A stretch of DNA of 13,407 nt from the NCBI GenBank assembly GCA_910587335.1, contig CAJUMG010000007.1, positions 83,801 to 97,207 of the forward strand. The letters run 5' to 3'. Below, in pieces: positions 6,616 through 13,407 of this stretch (position 1 is its first letter; each line of letters opens with the position of its first letter). Made by a program: the position numbers and the translations under genes. The DNA is from an uncultured Oscillospiraceae bacterium. GTDB lineage: Bacteria > Bacillota > Clostridia > Oscillospirales > Ruminococcaceae. The notes under the pieces were generated by a model, which ran no database searches, was not told where the DNA came from, and saw only the letters and a program-made list of their open reading frames with translations.

Positions 6616-7365
6616 TTATAACGTACATTCATATAAGAACATTTCGTCCTGATCACCCGTAGCCATTTCTTTTTGGAAAGAAGAATAGATTACAACTGTC
6701 TGAAATCCGATTTCTCTTAAATACGGTTCTATCTCTCCAAACTGGTAAAGATGTGTTTGAAAATCCATTGGTTCACTTTGTATGAGTTCTGCCCCATTGT
6801 ACAGCTCATATATGGATGGTGAAAATTGTGTCTGACTTTGTTCATCATAATAATTCTTGCTTTTTAATGTCAGATGAAAGCCTTCTTTTGTCTTTACAGA
6901 AACAGATGTTTTGTAGTCGCTATCGTCTGGGCACCTGTTTGCTACTGTATCAACGGCAAAAACAAATTTCCCCTTTGGAGCCAACATTCCTTTCAATTTA
7001 TCTAAAATTTTTTTGCACAGATTCATATCGGTAAATAATGATACCGAACCAGAAGAAATAAAAATATAATCGTATTTCTCTTTAGAAGAATACTCCAAAA
7101 TATCTGCCTGAACTACCTTTGCATTAGGAGCTTTTTGCTTTAATTTATCCAACATTTCACTGGATAAATCCATTCCGCAAATATCAAAACCGCGCTCCAT
7201 AAACGGAACAAGAAAGCGCCCGCTGCCGCATAAAGGTTCTAAAATTTTCTTTCCTTTTTCCGCATAAGAAAGGTAAAAATCCAATTCATCTTGAGGCGCT
7301 TTCTCATGTAATATCTCATACATCTCAGTACATAAACTGCCGTAATAATTTTTCTTAATTTTCAT
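6616..7365 (-). CDS. Class I SAM-dependent methyltransferase, substrate unknown
   Basis: 249-residue soluble methyltransferase with a Rossmann-like fold. Motif I is ILEPLCGSGRFLVPF (41-55), the acidic end of strand 2 is at GMDLS (64-68), the adenine-pocket acid is in QADIL (86-90) and the strand-4 region is YDYIFISSG (98-106). The C-terminal half is an alpha/beta substrate cap with no motif that names the target. It is a small-molecule-type methyltransferase by overall look; substrate and pathway are unknown. I chose the ATG at 7365 with AAAAGG about 8 nt upstream; a GTG nine bases earlier is possible but worse placed. The gene is AT-rich compared with the dehydrogenase and ispDF genes and has its own terminator, so it may be an inserted accessory gene. 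No clear promoter is visible in 7366-7484. Confidence 0.85.
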   Translation of the reverse strand: MKIKKNYYGSLCTEMYEILHEKAPQDELDFYLSYAEKGKKILEPLCGSGRFLVPFMERGFDICGMDLSSEMLDKLKQKAPNAKVVQADILEYSSKEKYDYIFISSGSVSLFTDMNLCKKILDKLKGMLAPKGKFVFAVDTVANRCPDDSDYKTSVSVKTKEGFHLTLKSKNYYDEQSQTQFSPSIYELYNGAELIQSEPMDFQTHLYQFGEIEPYLREIGFQTVVIYSSFQKEMATGDQDEMFLYECTL

Positions 7366-7484
7366 ATTACACACCTTTTCCTTTGTTTCATTAAGAATCT
7401 ATGAACGGCCTATGCCTCTTTCGCATGATGCCCCTTTTTCAATTAAAACAGTTATTTCGGCGCTCATTAAACGAAGAATTTGGA

Positions 7485-9080
7485 TTATTTTTCAACTGGC
7501 GCGTATTGGGATGTGATTTGCTGGGCTACCCGAACTCCATCAACCGCCGCGCTAACAATACCGCCAGCATATCCAGCTCCTTCTCCGCAGGGATATAATC
7601 CTTTCAGCTTGGGCGACTGGTAGTCCTCTTCCCGCAGAATGCGTATTGGCGAAGAGGTGCGGGTTTCTACACCGGTTAAAAAACTATCAGAACCGGAAAA
7701 ACCTGGGATGCGCCGTTCGAATTTTCGCAGACCTACCAAAAGCATACGATTGATCGCTTCAGGGAAAAGTTTGTTTAAATGGTATGGGCAAACGCCCAGA
7801 GCGTAGGTCGGTTCCAACCGGTCCGGCATGGCAGGCGCTTTATTTTCTAAGAAGCTTTTTGCAGTCTGACCCGGAGCGGTATAGCTTCTCCCTCCCGCCA
7901 GAAAGGCGGCTTTCTCCAAGTTCTTCTGAAAAGCAATGCCATCTTGCGGCTTCCACCCAAAATCTGAACCGTCTACCGAAACAACCAACGCCGCATTGGC
8001 ATTTTTTCCATTCCGCGCATATTCGCTCATCCCGTTGGTTACTACTGTTTCTGGTTCGGAGGAGGATGGGACAACAAATCCGCCAGGACACATGCAAAAG
8101 GTGTAAACGCCCCTGTCCCCTTCTCGGTAGGACAGTTGGTATTCCCCTTTATCCAAAGCCGGATGTCCCGCAAATTTTCCGTACAGGCCCTGATCAATAA
8201 CAGACTGAGCATGTTCAATTCGGACCCCAACTGAAAAGGCTTTGGAAATGATTGGAACTTCCCGCTTCAAAAGCATGAAAAATGTATCTCGCGCACTGTG
8301 ACCGATTGCTAGGATCAATTGATCACAGGCTATCGTCTGTCCATCCGCTACAATACCAGCTAGCCTTCCGCCTCGAATCAACAAATCCTGCATCTGTATG
8401 CCGAACCGGACCTCGCCGCCTAACAACTCGATTTGACGGCGAATATTTTTTACAACAATGCGCAGCTTGTCGGTACCGATATGCGGTTTCGCTCGCCTTA
8501 GAATCTCCGCGGGCGCGCCAAATTTGGCCAGCTGTTCCATAACATATCCACATCTCGGATCGTGAATACGGGTGGTTAATTTTCCATCAGAAAAGGTTCC
8601 AGCGCCTCCCTCTCCGAATTGCACGTTGGTTTTTGGATCTAATACGCCAGACCGCCAAAAGCCTTCGACCGCCTGTACACGGGCGTCAACATCCATTCCC
8701 CTCTCCAAAACGAATGGGCGGTAGCCATATTGAGCCAGCAAAAGAGCAGCAAACATTCCGGCAGGCCCAAATCCTACAATTATTGGCCGATGCGTCATGG
8801 GACGGCTGCCCAGCGAAATATCCAACGAAGTATTTTTTCGAAGCGAAGCATTAGCTATATTAGCCCGCTGCAAAATGGCTTCTTCATTCTGTTTTAACTC
8901 TATCCCCACAGAATAAACGATCTTAATTCTGTGAGGGTGCCGTGCATCGATCGAGCTTTTAACCGGATAAGCAGCTGCGACATCCTGTGAGTGAACTCTT
9001 AGCTGTTTTTGGGCTATCTGTACCGCTTTTTCAAACGGATCGCCTAAATCGGTCTGTATTCCGGTTAAAATAATCGCCAT
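7485..9080 (-). CDS. NAD(FAD)-utilizing dehydrogenase (COG2509-type FAD oxidoreductase)
   Basis: 531-residue flavoprotein. After an N-terminal ~95-residue domain typical of this family comes the FAD-binding GxGxxG (IVGFGPAGMFAALLL, 101-115) with the ribose-binding acid at Glu126. Then the family signature QFGEGGAGTFSDGKLTTR (154-171), AIGHSARDT (about 257-265) and a C-terminal FAD-contact segment CGEGAGYAGG (about 497-506). The family is widespread in Firmicutes and annotated as a dehydrogenase; its physiological substrate is not established. The start ATG has AAGGAG 7 nt upstream. The gene follows cdaAR on the same strand but a terminator hairpin stands between them, and I see no separate promoter, so read-through may set its level. 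Confidence 0.88.
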   Translation of the reverse strand: MAIILTGIQTDLGDPFEKAVQIAQKQLRVHSQDVAAAYPVKSSIDARHPHRIKIVYSVGIELKQNEEAILQRANIANASLRKNTSLDISLGSRPMTHRPIIVGFGPAGMFAALLLAQYGYRPFVLERGMDVDARVQAVEGFWRSGVLDPKTNVQFGEGGAGTFSDGKLTTRIHDPRCGYVMEQLAKFGAPAEILRRAKPHIGTDKLRIVVKNIRRQIELLGGEVRFGIQMQDLLIRGGRLAGIVADGQTIACDQLILAIGHSARDTFFMLLKREVPIISKAFSVGVRIEHAQSVIDQGLYGKFAGHPALDKGEYQLSYREGDRGVYTFCMCPGGFVVPSSSEPETVVTNGMSEYARNGKNANAALVVSVDGSDFGWKPQDGIAFQKNLEKAAFLAGGRSYTAPGQTAKSFLENKAPAMPDRLEPTYALGVCPYHLNKLFPEAINRMLLVGLRKFERRIPGFSGSDSFLTGVETRTSSPIRILREEDYQSPKLKGLYPCGEGAGYAGGIVSAAVDGVRVAQQITSQYAPVEK

Positions 9081-9100
9081 ACCTTTGCTCCTTTTTCAGA

Positions 9101-9135
9101 GAAAACCGTCTGAACCCATTGTTCAGACGGTTTTC
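9101..9135 (-). terminator. Hairpin terminator after cdaR
   Basis: Perfect 15-bp arms GAAAACCGTCTGAAC (9101-9115) and GTTCAGACGGTTTTC (9121-9135) with a 5-base loop. It lies 3 bp beyond the cdaR stop and 20 bp before the dehydrogenase start. Only four Ts follow on the minus strand, so termination may be partial, letting some transcripts run into the dehydrogenase gene. Confidence 0.8.
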
Positions 9136-9138
9136 AAA

Positions 9139-10404
9139 TCAATCTTTTTCGCTAATTACTACAACGGCAGTATAATCACCTACGGCCCAAACAAGATCCT
9201 TTAAAGGCGCAAAGATGGACAGAGCCGTCTTGAACTGTCCTGTCTCTACCGAACGCTTGCTCAAGTCTATCTGCGCTACCAAATCATCTGATGTCAGCGT
9301 CTCTAAAACGTCTGCCGGACCAATGATCTTAACCTTTGTGATCCGGTCGGTAAGAAGCTTTGCGTCATAGCCAATGGGCACGTTCTGTAAGGAAAGATTG
9401 GTAACGGTAAATTCTTTCGCCGCCATTTCAGTCCAGTCGAAGGTGACGGTCACCGTTTCAGTGTGAGCAACATTGATAAATTTTTCCGGAAGTTCCACAT
9501 CAAATGTATAACCGCTTTCTAAATCTAGCGTTTTAAAATCAATGTACCCTAAAATGATTTCGCTGAATTTATCCATTTCGTCTACAGGACCGGCAACCGT
9601 AATGGTTTCATTCGAAACGGTATACTTTAGCTTTTCCAGATTTAGATTAGAAGGTACGTTTAAAAAGTTTACCTTTACCGGCAAATCAGCTGTCCGCAAA
9701 ATGGGAATCGTCACTTCTGCCTGTTTTACATCTATAGTTAACCCTGAAACATCAATTGCGTTTCCGTCTTTGTCTAATAAAATAATATCTGAAGAGAACA
9801 CAGTGGTTTTTGTAAGATTCCCTTCATAATCAACCGGTACAACGCACTTGGCAATTTTTAAAATATCGGTGTCCGGACCGGTAACCGACACTTCGGTTGG
9901 GTTAACGATCGCCTCTTCCATTAAATAGCCCTCTTCCGGGACGACCAGATCCTCCATCTGCAGCTCCAGACTGAATTTTTTTGTAACCATCCGGTCAAAT
10001 TTCAGATTCACAGTAGAGGGTGAAATAGAAGAAATGGTGAAGTTTTTGCCGGACACATTTTCTGCAACCAACGGTAAGGAGAACTTTCCTGCGCCATTCA
10101 CAGAAGTGAGATCAACCGATACAGCAATATCCTCCGGCTTGATACTGCCTACAACTAAACGCTGTCCTTCGATGGTTACATCTACAAACAATTCTTCTTC
10201 CCCGATGGTGGTAAGACCCATTCGTGTAATGAAGGAGGTTTGGTTATCCGTTGCTACAGGGACCTCTTTTATTTCCCGGGGAATATCCGTTTTCATATTC
10301 ATTGCCACCACAACCCAGATGATACAGGCAATGAGTACAGAAATTACCTTAAAAAAAGTATTATTCTGCCAAAGGGACTCCAGACGGAATTTTGGATTTT
10401 TCAT
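9139..10404 (-). CDS. cdaR: CdaR, YbbR-domain regulator of the diadenylate cyclase
   Basis: 421-residue membrane-anchored protein. One N-terminal transmembrane helix (about 18-36) is followed by an extracellular region of about four YbbR repeats (roughly 46-140, 144-237, 241-325 and 330-421). The repeats are recognised by recurring VxVTGPxxxL-like segments at about 172-182, 278-286 and 360-368. In Bacillus and Listeria CdaR binds CdaA and modulates cyclic-di-AMP synthesis. I chose the ATG at 10404, which overlaps the cdaA stop (ATGA) and has GGAGG 11 nt upstream. The only earlier in-frame start is a TTG at the edge of that GGAGG. Coupled translation with cdaA fits a fixed ratio of the two proteins. 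Confidence 0.92.
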   Translation of the reverse strand: MKNPKFRLESLWQNNTFFKVISVLIACIIWVVVAMNMKTDIPREIKEVPVATDNQTSFITRMGLTTIGEEELFVDVTIEGQRLVVGSIKPEDIAVSVDLTSVNGAGKFSLPLVAENVSGKNFTISSISPSTVNLKFDRMVTKKFSLELQMEDLVVPEEGYLMEEAIVNPTEVSVTGPDTDILKIAKCVVPVDYEGNLTKTTVFSSDIILLDKDGNAIDVSGLTIDVKQAEVTIPILRTADLPVKVNFLNVPSNLNLEKLKYTVSNETITVAGPVDEMDKFSEIILGYIDFKTLDLESGYTFDVELPEKFINVAHTETVTVTFDWTEMAAKEFTVTNLSLQNVPIGYDAKLLTDRITKVKIIGPADVLETLTSDDLVAQIDLSKRSVETGQFKTALSIFAPLKDLVWAVGDYTAVVVISEKD

Positions 10405-11261
10405 TTTGTAATCGACCTCCAAAACCCTGACTTTTTATCCTCTGCCTTTTTATCAGGCAGAAGCGTCTTTTCTAAAAGCTCGCGCAGCATCTCTGCGTCA
10501 TAGCCGCGGGTAAGCTTTCCTTCCAGCGCTACCGAAATAATACCGTTTTCCTCGGATACAACAATGACCAGCGCATCAGAATTTTCGCTCATGCCAAGCG
10601 CCGCCCGGTGGCGGGTTCCCAGCTGTTTACTGATGTCATAATTATCCGAAAGCGGCAGAAAACATCCGGCTGCATACAATTTTCCATCCCGCAAAATCAT
10701 AGCGCCGTCATGCAAAGGGGAATTGTGGAAAAAGATATTCCCGATCAATTCCATACTTGGAACTGAATCGATGATTGTGCCAGTTTTGATGATCTCTCCT
10801 AACCGAGATTTCCGTTCGATTACCATTAAAGCACCTGTTTTCTGCCGGGAAAGAATGGGCGCTGCTTCGCAAATCGCGGAGATGGCAACCTTCCATTGCT
10901 GGTCCACTGTTTTTTCCTCTTGGTGAGAAAACAGGTCCAGCTTAGAAATTCGGCTGCGTCCTACCCTTTCTAATGCAGTGCGAAGCTCTGGCTGAAAAAT
11001 GACTGCCAGCAGGATGAGACCGTTGGAGAATAAGTACTGCATTGTATATTTCATCGTCTGCAGTTGCATCCAATCTGCTAAAAAATAGGCAACAATCAGC
11101 GCCAGCAAACCTTTGACTAACTGTCCTGTTCGGGTAACCTTTGCCCAGGTAATCAATTTATAGACCAAAAAAGAGGTGATCAGGATATCTAGAACATCGG
11201 TTGGCCGAAAGCTTTTTAGGACATTTACCAAATTGATCCATGCTTCGGAAAAGCTAATCAC
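10401..11261 (-). CDS. cdaA: Diadenylate cyclase CdaA
   Basis: 286-residue membrane enzyme that joins two ATP molecules into cyclic-di-AMP, the essential second messenger controlling potassium/osmotic balance and wall homeostasis in Firmicutes. Three membrane segments lie at about 21-41, 47-63 and 75-91. The DisA_N cyclase domain (about 95-260) carries the catalytic DGA (185-187, in SPLHDGAMIL) and GTRHRAA (215-221), both intact. I chose the GTG at 11261: AGGGGG lies 7 nt upstream and the product matches the family's usual length. An in-frame GTG at 11294 lacks a site and lies at the expected transcript start. First gene of the cdaA-cdaR operon; no glmM gene follows, unlike the Bacillus arrangement. 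Confidence 0.94.
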   Translation of the reverse strand: MISFSEAWINLVNVLKSFRPTDVLDILITSFLVYKLITWAKVTRTGQLVKGLLALIVAYFLADWMQLQTMKYTMQYLFSNGLILLAVIFQPELRTALERVGRSRISKLDLFSHQEEKTVDQQWKVAISAICEAAPILSRQKTGALMVIERKSRLGEIIKTGTIIDSVPSMELIGNIFFHNSPLHDGAMILRDGKLYAAGCFLPLSDNYDISKQLGTRHRAALGMSENSDALVIVVSEENGIISVALEGKLTRGYDAEMLRELLEKTLLPDKKAEDKKSGFWRSITK

Positions 11262-11306
11262 GTGTTTTCCCCCTGACTGTCCAAAACTGTACACAAATAC
11301 GATTCT

Positions 11307-11334
11307 ATTTTACCACATCCTACGGTGAATTCAA
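11307..11334 (-). promoter_or_regulatory. Promoter of cdaA-cdaR
   Basis: TTGAAT (11334-11329), a 16-bp spacer, then TAAAAT (11312-11307) preceded by TGG, giving an extended -10 (TGnTAAAAT). Predicted start near 11300, about 40 bp before the cdaA GTG. It looks like a constitutive vegetative promoter. Confidence 0.65.
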
Positions 11335-11368
11335 TGTCTGTTTTTTGAAAAAACAATTTTTCTTGCAT

Positions 11369-11848
11369 CTATTTTTCTTTTTTTAATAGACATACTGCAT
11401 GGGCGGCAACCCCTTCTAGGCTGCCGGTAAAACCTAGCCCTTCCTCTGTAGTCGCTTTAACGCTTATCTGCCCAAGATCTATCTGGCAGGCTGCCGCTAT
11501 TTTTTCCCGCATAGCCGGTATGTAAGAAGCGAGCTTTGGCTTTTGAGCGACGATTGTGCTGTCGATGTTTTCTATGCTGTATCCTTCTTTTTGCAGAAGC
11601 TGCATTACAAAAGCCAAAAGCTTCAGGCTGTCAGCTCCAGCATAAGCGGGATGATTGTCAGGAAAATGCTTGCCAATATCCCCTAATGCTGCCGCTCCCA
11701 GCAGGGCGTCCATAATTGCATGTAGTAAAACGTCTGCATCCGAATGGCCTAATAAACCCATTTCGAAAGGTATTTCGGTGCCGCCGATGATACATTTTCT
11801 TTCCTCGGCAAACCGATGCACGTCATAACCATGTCCAATCCGAAGCAT
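11369..11848 (-). CDS. ispF: 2-C-methyl-D-erythritol 2,4-cyclodiphosphate synthase
   Basis: 159-residue cytoplasmic enzyme that cyclises CDP-methylerythritol 2-phosphate to the cyclodiphosphate, releasing CMP, in the MEP isoprenoid pathway; works as a trimer. Zinc ligands Asp9, His11 (GHGYDVH, 5-11) and His43 (HSDADVLLH, 35-43) are present, as is the conserved TTEEGLGFTG (133-142). Two adjacent ATGs (11851 and 11848) are possible. I chose 11848 because AAGGA is then 8 nt upstream and the product begins MLRIGHG, as in other IspF proteins. Either way it overlaps the ispD stop by 1-4 bases, so the two are coupled. No strong terminator is seen before the cdaA promoter. Confidence 0.95.
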   Translation of the reverse strand: MLRIGHGYDVHRFAEERKCIIGGTEIPFEMGLLGHSDADVLLHAIMDALLGAAALGDIGKHFPDNHPAYAGADSLKLLAFVMQLLQKEGYSIENIDSTIVAQKPKLASYIPAMREKIAAACQIDLGQISVKATTEEGLGFTGSLEGVAAHAVCLLKKEK

Positions 11849-12585
11849 CATTCGATTCCTTCTTCCCATCCGCTCTGATAAGCCAAAAGCCCTGCGGCGA
11901 TTGCCAAATCCTCCGGCGTAGTGATTTTAATATTGCTGTAAGAGCCTTTTATCATTTGAACAGGTATGCCGGCATATTCCAAAAGCTGACAGTCATCAGT
12001 AAAGTCCAGCCCTGCGGCGCGGGCCTTTGCCATCGCGTTTTTATAAACGGAAACGGAAAAAACCTGCGGCGTTTGGGCCAAATATAACGACTGGCGTTCC
12101 GGTGTTGCGATAATCCTTCCCTGATTGTCCACCTGTTTAATCGTATCCTTCGCCGGAACGCCCAATGCTGCCGCACCGCTTTGCCTGGCCGCTGCAATGC
12201 AGGCCTCGATATCCTCTGGCAGAACAAACGGACGGGCGCCGTCGTGAATTGCAACAAGCCCGCTTTCTTTAAAAATTTCCCTCATACCCCTTTCTACCGA
12301 TTGCTGTCGGGTTTTTCCGCCGGTTACGATTGTTCGAATTTTTTGCAGCTGATATTCTGCCGCCATTTGTTGTAAAGCCGGAATCGTCTCCTCCTTTGTC
12401 ACCACAATCGTTTCCCGGATAGAGGGGCAAGCTTCAAAGCTTTGCAGGCTTCGAATCAACACAGGAACACCGCCGATACAGATAAATTGTTTGTCAATTC
12501 CACCCATTCTCGCGGCGTTTCCGGCAGCCACCACAATCACGGACGTATCTGCGTCTTTGGCGCTTTTTTTTCTGTTAACAAACAT
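11848..12585 (-). CDS. ispD: 2-C-methyl-D-erythritol 4-phosphate cytidylyltransferase
   Basis: 245-residue cytoplasmic enzyme joining CTP and methylerythritol 4-phosphate in the MEP pathway. Visible: nucleotide-binding VVAAGNAARM (18-27), TGGKTRQQSV (88-97), HDGARPF (114-120), TPERQSLYLAQTPQVF (161-176), TDD (196-198) and SNIKITTPEDL (207-217). The usual PKQ after the first motif is DKQ here, keeping the catalytic-region Lys. I chose the ATG at 12585, with GAGGGGG 7 nt upstream; the frame stays open upstream but has no better site. It is followed directly by ispF. The upstream stretch 12586-12745 has TATAAA near 12640 on the minus strand but no convincing -35, so the promoter is unassigned. 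Confidence 0.94.
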   Translation of the reverse strand: MFVNRKKSAKDADTSVIVVAAGNAARMGGIDKQFICIGGVPVLIRSLQSFEACPSIRETIVVTKEETIPALQQMAAEYQLQKIRTIVTGGKTRQQSVERGMREIFKESGLVAIHDGARPFVLPEDIEACIAAARQSGAAALGVPAKDTIKQVDNQGRIIATPERQSLYLAQTPQVFSVSVYKNAMAKARAAGLDFTDDCQLLEYAGIPVQMIKGSYSNIKITTPEDLAIAAGLLAYQSGWEEGIE

Positions 12586-12745
12586 TACTGATCCCCCTCT
12601 AACCGTGTCCTCTTCTGTCTTGTAGATTGATCCCCTTTTTTTATAGAGTATTCCCGCTGCCAATTGGATTGAACCAGCAGGAAATAAAACTGGCTTTTTC
12701 CTGCTTTATATTTTGACTTTTTGCCCAAGTCTTTCTTGTTTGAAT

Positions 12746-13378
12746 TTATTTTATCGGATGCCGGATGATGGTTTTGCATTTTTCCGGCGCGGTTTTTCTG
12801 GGATCACTCAGATAGATTTCATGATGAAACCGTCCTTTAGAGAAATCTTCGGTATAGCCGTTTTCCTTGATAAAATCCGTCATTTGGGCAATGGTAGCCG
12901 GCTCATCATTATAAGAACCCAGGTGCATTGCCTGTACACAGAGCCCCTCTTCCCAACAAAACAGCTGAGCCGGACGGGTGTCTAACTTTTTCTTTTTGGC
13001 AGCTTCCGCCTTTGCCCAGTCAAAAACCTCCTGATTTACAAATTCTGGCAGGCGAATCATGGAAATCCAGCAAAAATCAGATTTGTGGCTGTAGTCTATG
13101 CCGGACGGAACACCTGCCATCCACCAAAGCCCTTCTAGCGGAGGGACAACATAGGGAAAATACCCATCAATGCTTTTAGACCCCTTATAGCTCATTTTAA
13201 TTGTAAAAGAAATACTGTATAATAGCGCCAGTGCATCAGCGTAAGCGCCGCCTTCCTCGTTGGGATCGCCTTTCCCTTCTACCGCAACAAAGGACATTGC
13301 CGGTACTTGGATGATCCCCGGCTTGGATTTTGGCTGATAGAGGTCTTTGTATGCTTTTTTGTAATCAAAGCTTTCCAT
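12746..13378 (-). CDS. GyrI-like small-molecule-binding domain protein
   Basis: 210-residue soluble protein of the stand-alone GyrI-like (SOUL/BmrR-fold) family. The N-terminus (MESFDYKKAYKDLY, then VPAMSFVAVEGKGDPN at 25-40) and the C-terminal HHEIYLSDPRKTAPEK (185-200) followed by TIIR are characteristic. Aromatic residues such as Trp85 and Trp86 would line a ligand pocket. Related proteins bind small hydrophobic or cationic compounds, and some have been linked to hydrolysis or detoxification of toxic compounds; no function can be assigned here. The start ATG has AAAGGA 11 nt upstream. It is upstream of ispD on the same strand with a 160-bp gap, so it is probably a separate unit. Confidence 0.85.
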   Translation of the reverse strand: MESFDYKKAYKDLYQPKSKPGIIQVPAMSFVAVEGKGDPNEEGGAYADALALLYSISFTIKMSYKGSKSIDGYFPYVVPPLEGLWWMAGVPSGIDYSHKSDFCWISMIRLPEFVNQEVFDWAKAEAAKKKKLDTRPAQLFCWEEGLCVQAMHLGSYNDEPATIAQMTDFIKENGYTEDFSKGRFHHEIYLSDPRKTAPEKCKTIIRHPIK

Positions 13379-13407
13379 TTTTTTAAACGTCCTTTCTTAC
13401 TATTCTT

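Noticed and set aside
7784..8230. Open frames on both strands within the FAD dehydrogenase gene
   Set aside because: Shadows of the dehydrogenase frame, whose motifs run without a break across the region.
9542..10411. Long plus-strand open frames opposite cdaR (95 and 125 codons)
   Set aside because: They are antisense to a well-recognised gene, lack ribosome sites and match no family.
11339..11355. TGTTTTTT-G-AAAAAACA repeat as the ispF terminator
   Set aside because: The stem is almost all A-T with a one-base centre and no T-run after it on the minus strand, so it would make a poor terminator.
12676..12705. 9-bp inverted repeat AGCAGGAAA / TTTCCTGCT as a terminator of the GyrI-like gene
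   Set aside because: No T-run follows on the minus strand; a T-rich stretch follows only on the plus strand, where no gene ends.

Overview
The window looks like a chromosomal segment of an endospore-forming, Gram-positive member of the Clostridia. The evidence is a spoIIIAA-spoIIIAB pair, the cyclic-di-AMP pair cdaA-cdaR, the non-mevalonate isoprenoid genes ispD-ispF, strong AGGAGG-type ribosome binding sites and short U-tailed hairpin terminators. Base composition is moderately AT-rich. An assignment to the Oscillospirales/Ruminococcaceae range would be a guess from gene style; nothing in the sequence fixes it. I found no rRNA, tRNA, CRISPR array, insertion sequence or prophage gene.

Layout. 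(1) 1-2621: a transport cassette. A MerR-type regulator reads rightward. Leftward from a shared control region run an ABC ATPase, a six-helix membrane protein and a lipoprotein cut by the window edge. The intergenic region carries two overlapping divergent promoters and a perfect 7-1-7 palindrome placed in a 19-bp spacer, the hallmark of MerR-controlled promoters. (2) 2612-2686: a 33-bp perfect inverted repeat between the convergent merR and DUF362 genes. (3) 2756-4858: a DUF362 protein with two 4Fe-4S clusters (leftward) and a SpoU-type RNA methyltransferase (rightward) with its own promoter and a shared bidirectional terminator. (4) 4899-6354: spoIIIAB and spoIIIAA (leftward), not followed by spoIIIAC-AH. 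(5) 6500-7365: an AT-rich class I SAM methyltransferase gene with its own terminator. (6) 7485-11261: cdaA and cdaR, translationally coupled, then a terminator hairpin, then a large FAD-dependent dehydrogenase. (7) 11369-12585: ispD-ispF, overlapping. (8) 12746-13378: a GyrI-like small-molecule-binding protein.

How the genes work together. The MerR protein, through a C-terminal GyrI-like effector domain, probably senses a compound and switches on the ABC cassette. SpoIIIAA and SpoIIIAB are the cytoplasmic-face ATPase and membrane partner of the mother-cell/forespore channel. CdaA makes cyclic-di-AMP and CdaR regulates it from outside the membrane. IspD and IspF catalyse two steps of the MEP pathway. 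Most of the window is housekeeping and sporulation DNA. I see no convincing wholly new system. The most notable points are the detached spoIIIAA-AB pair with its long gene overlap, the MerR operator architecture and the long inverted repeat.
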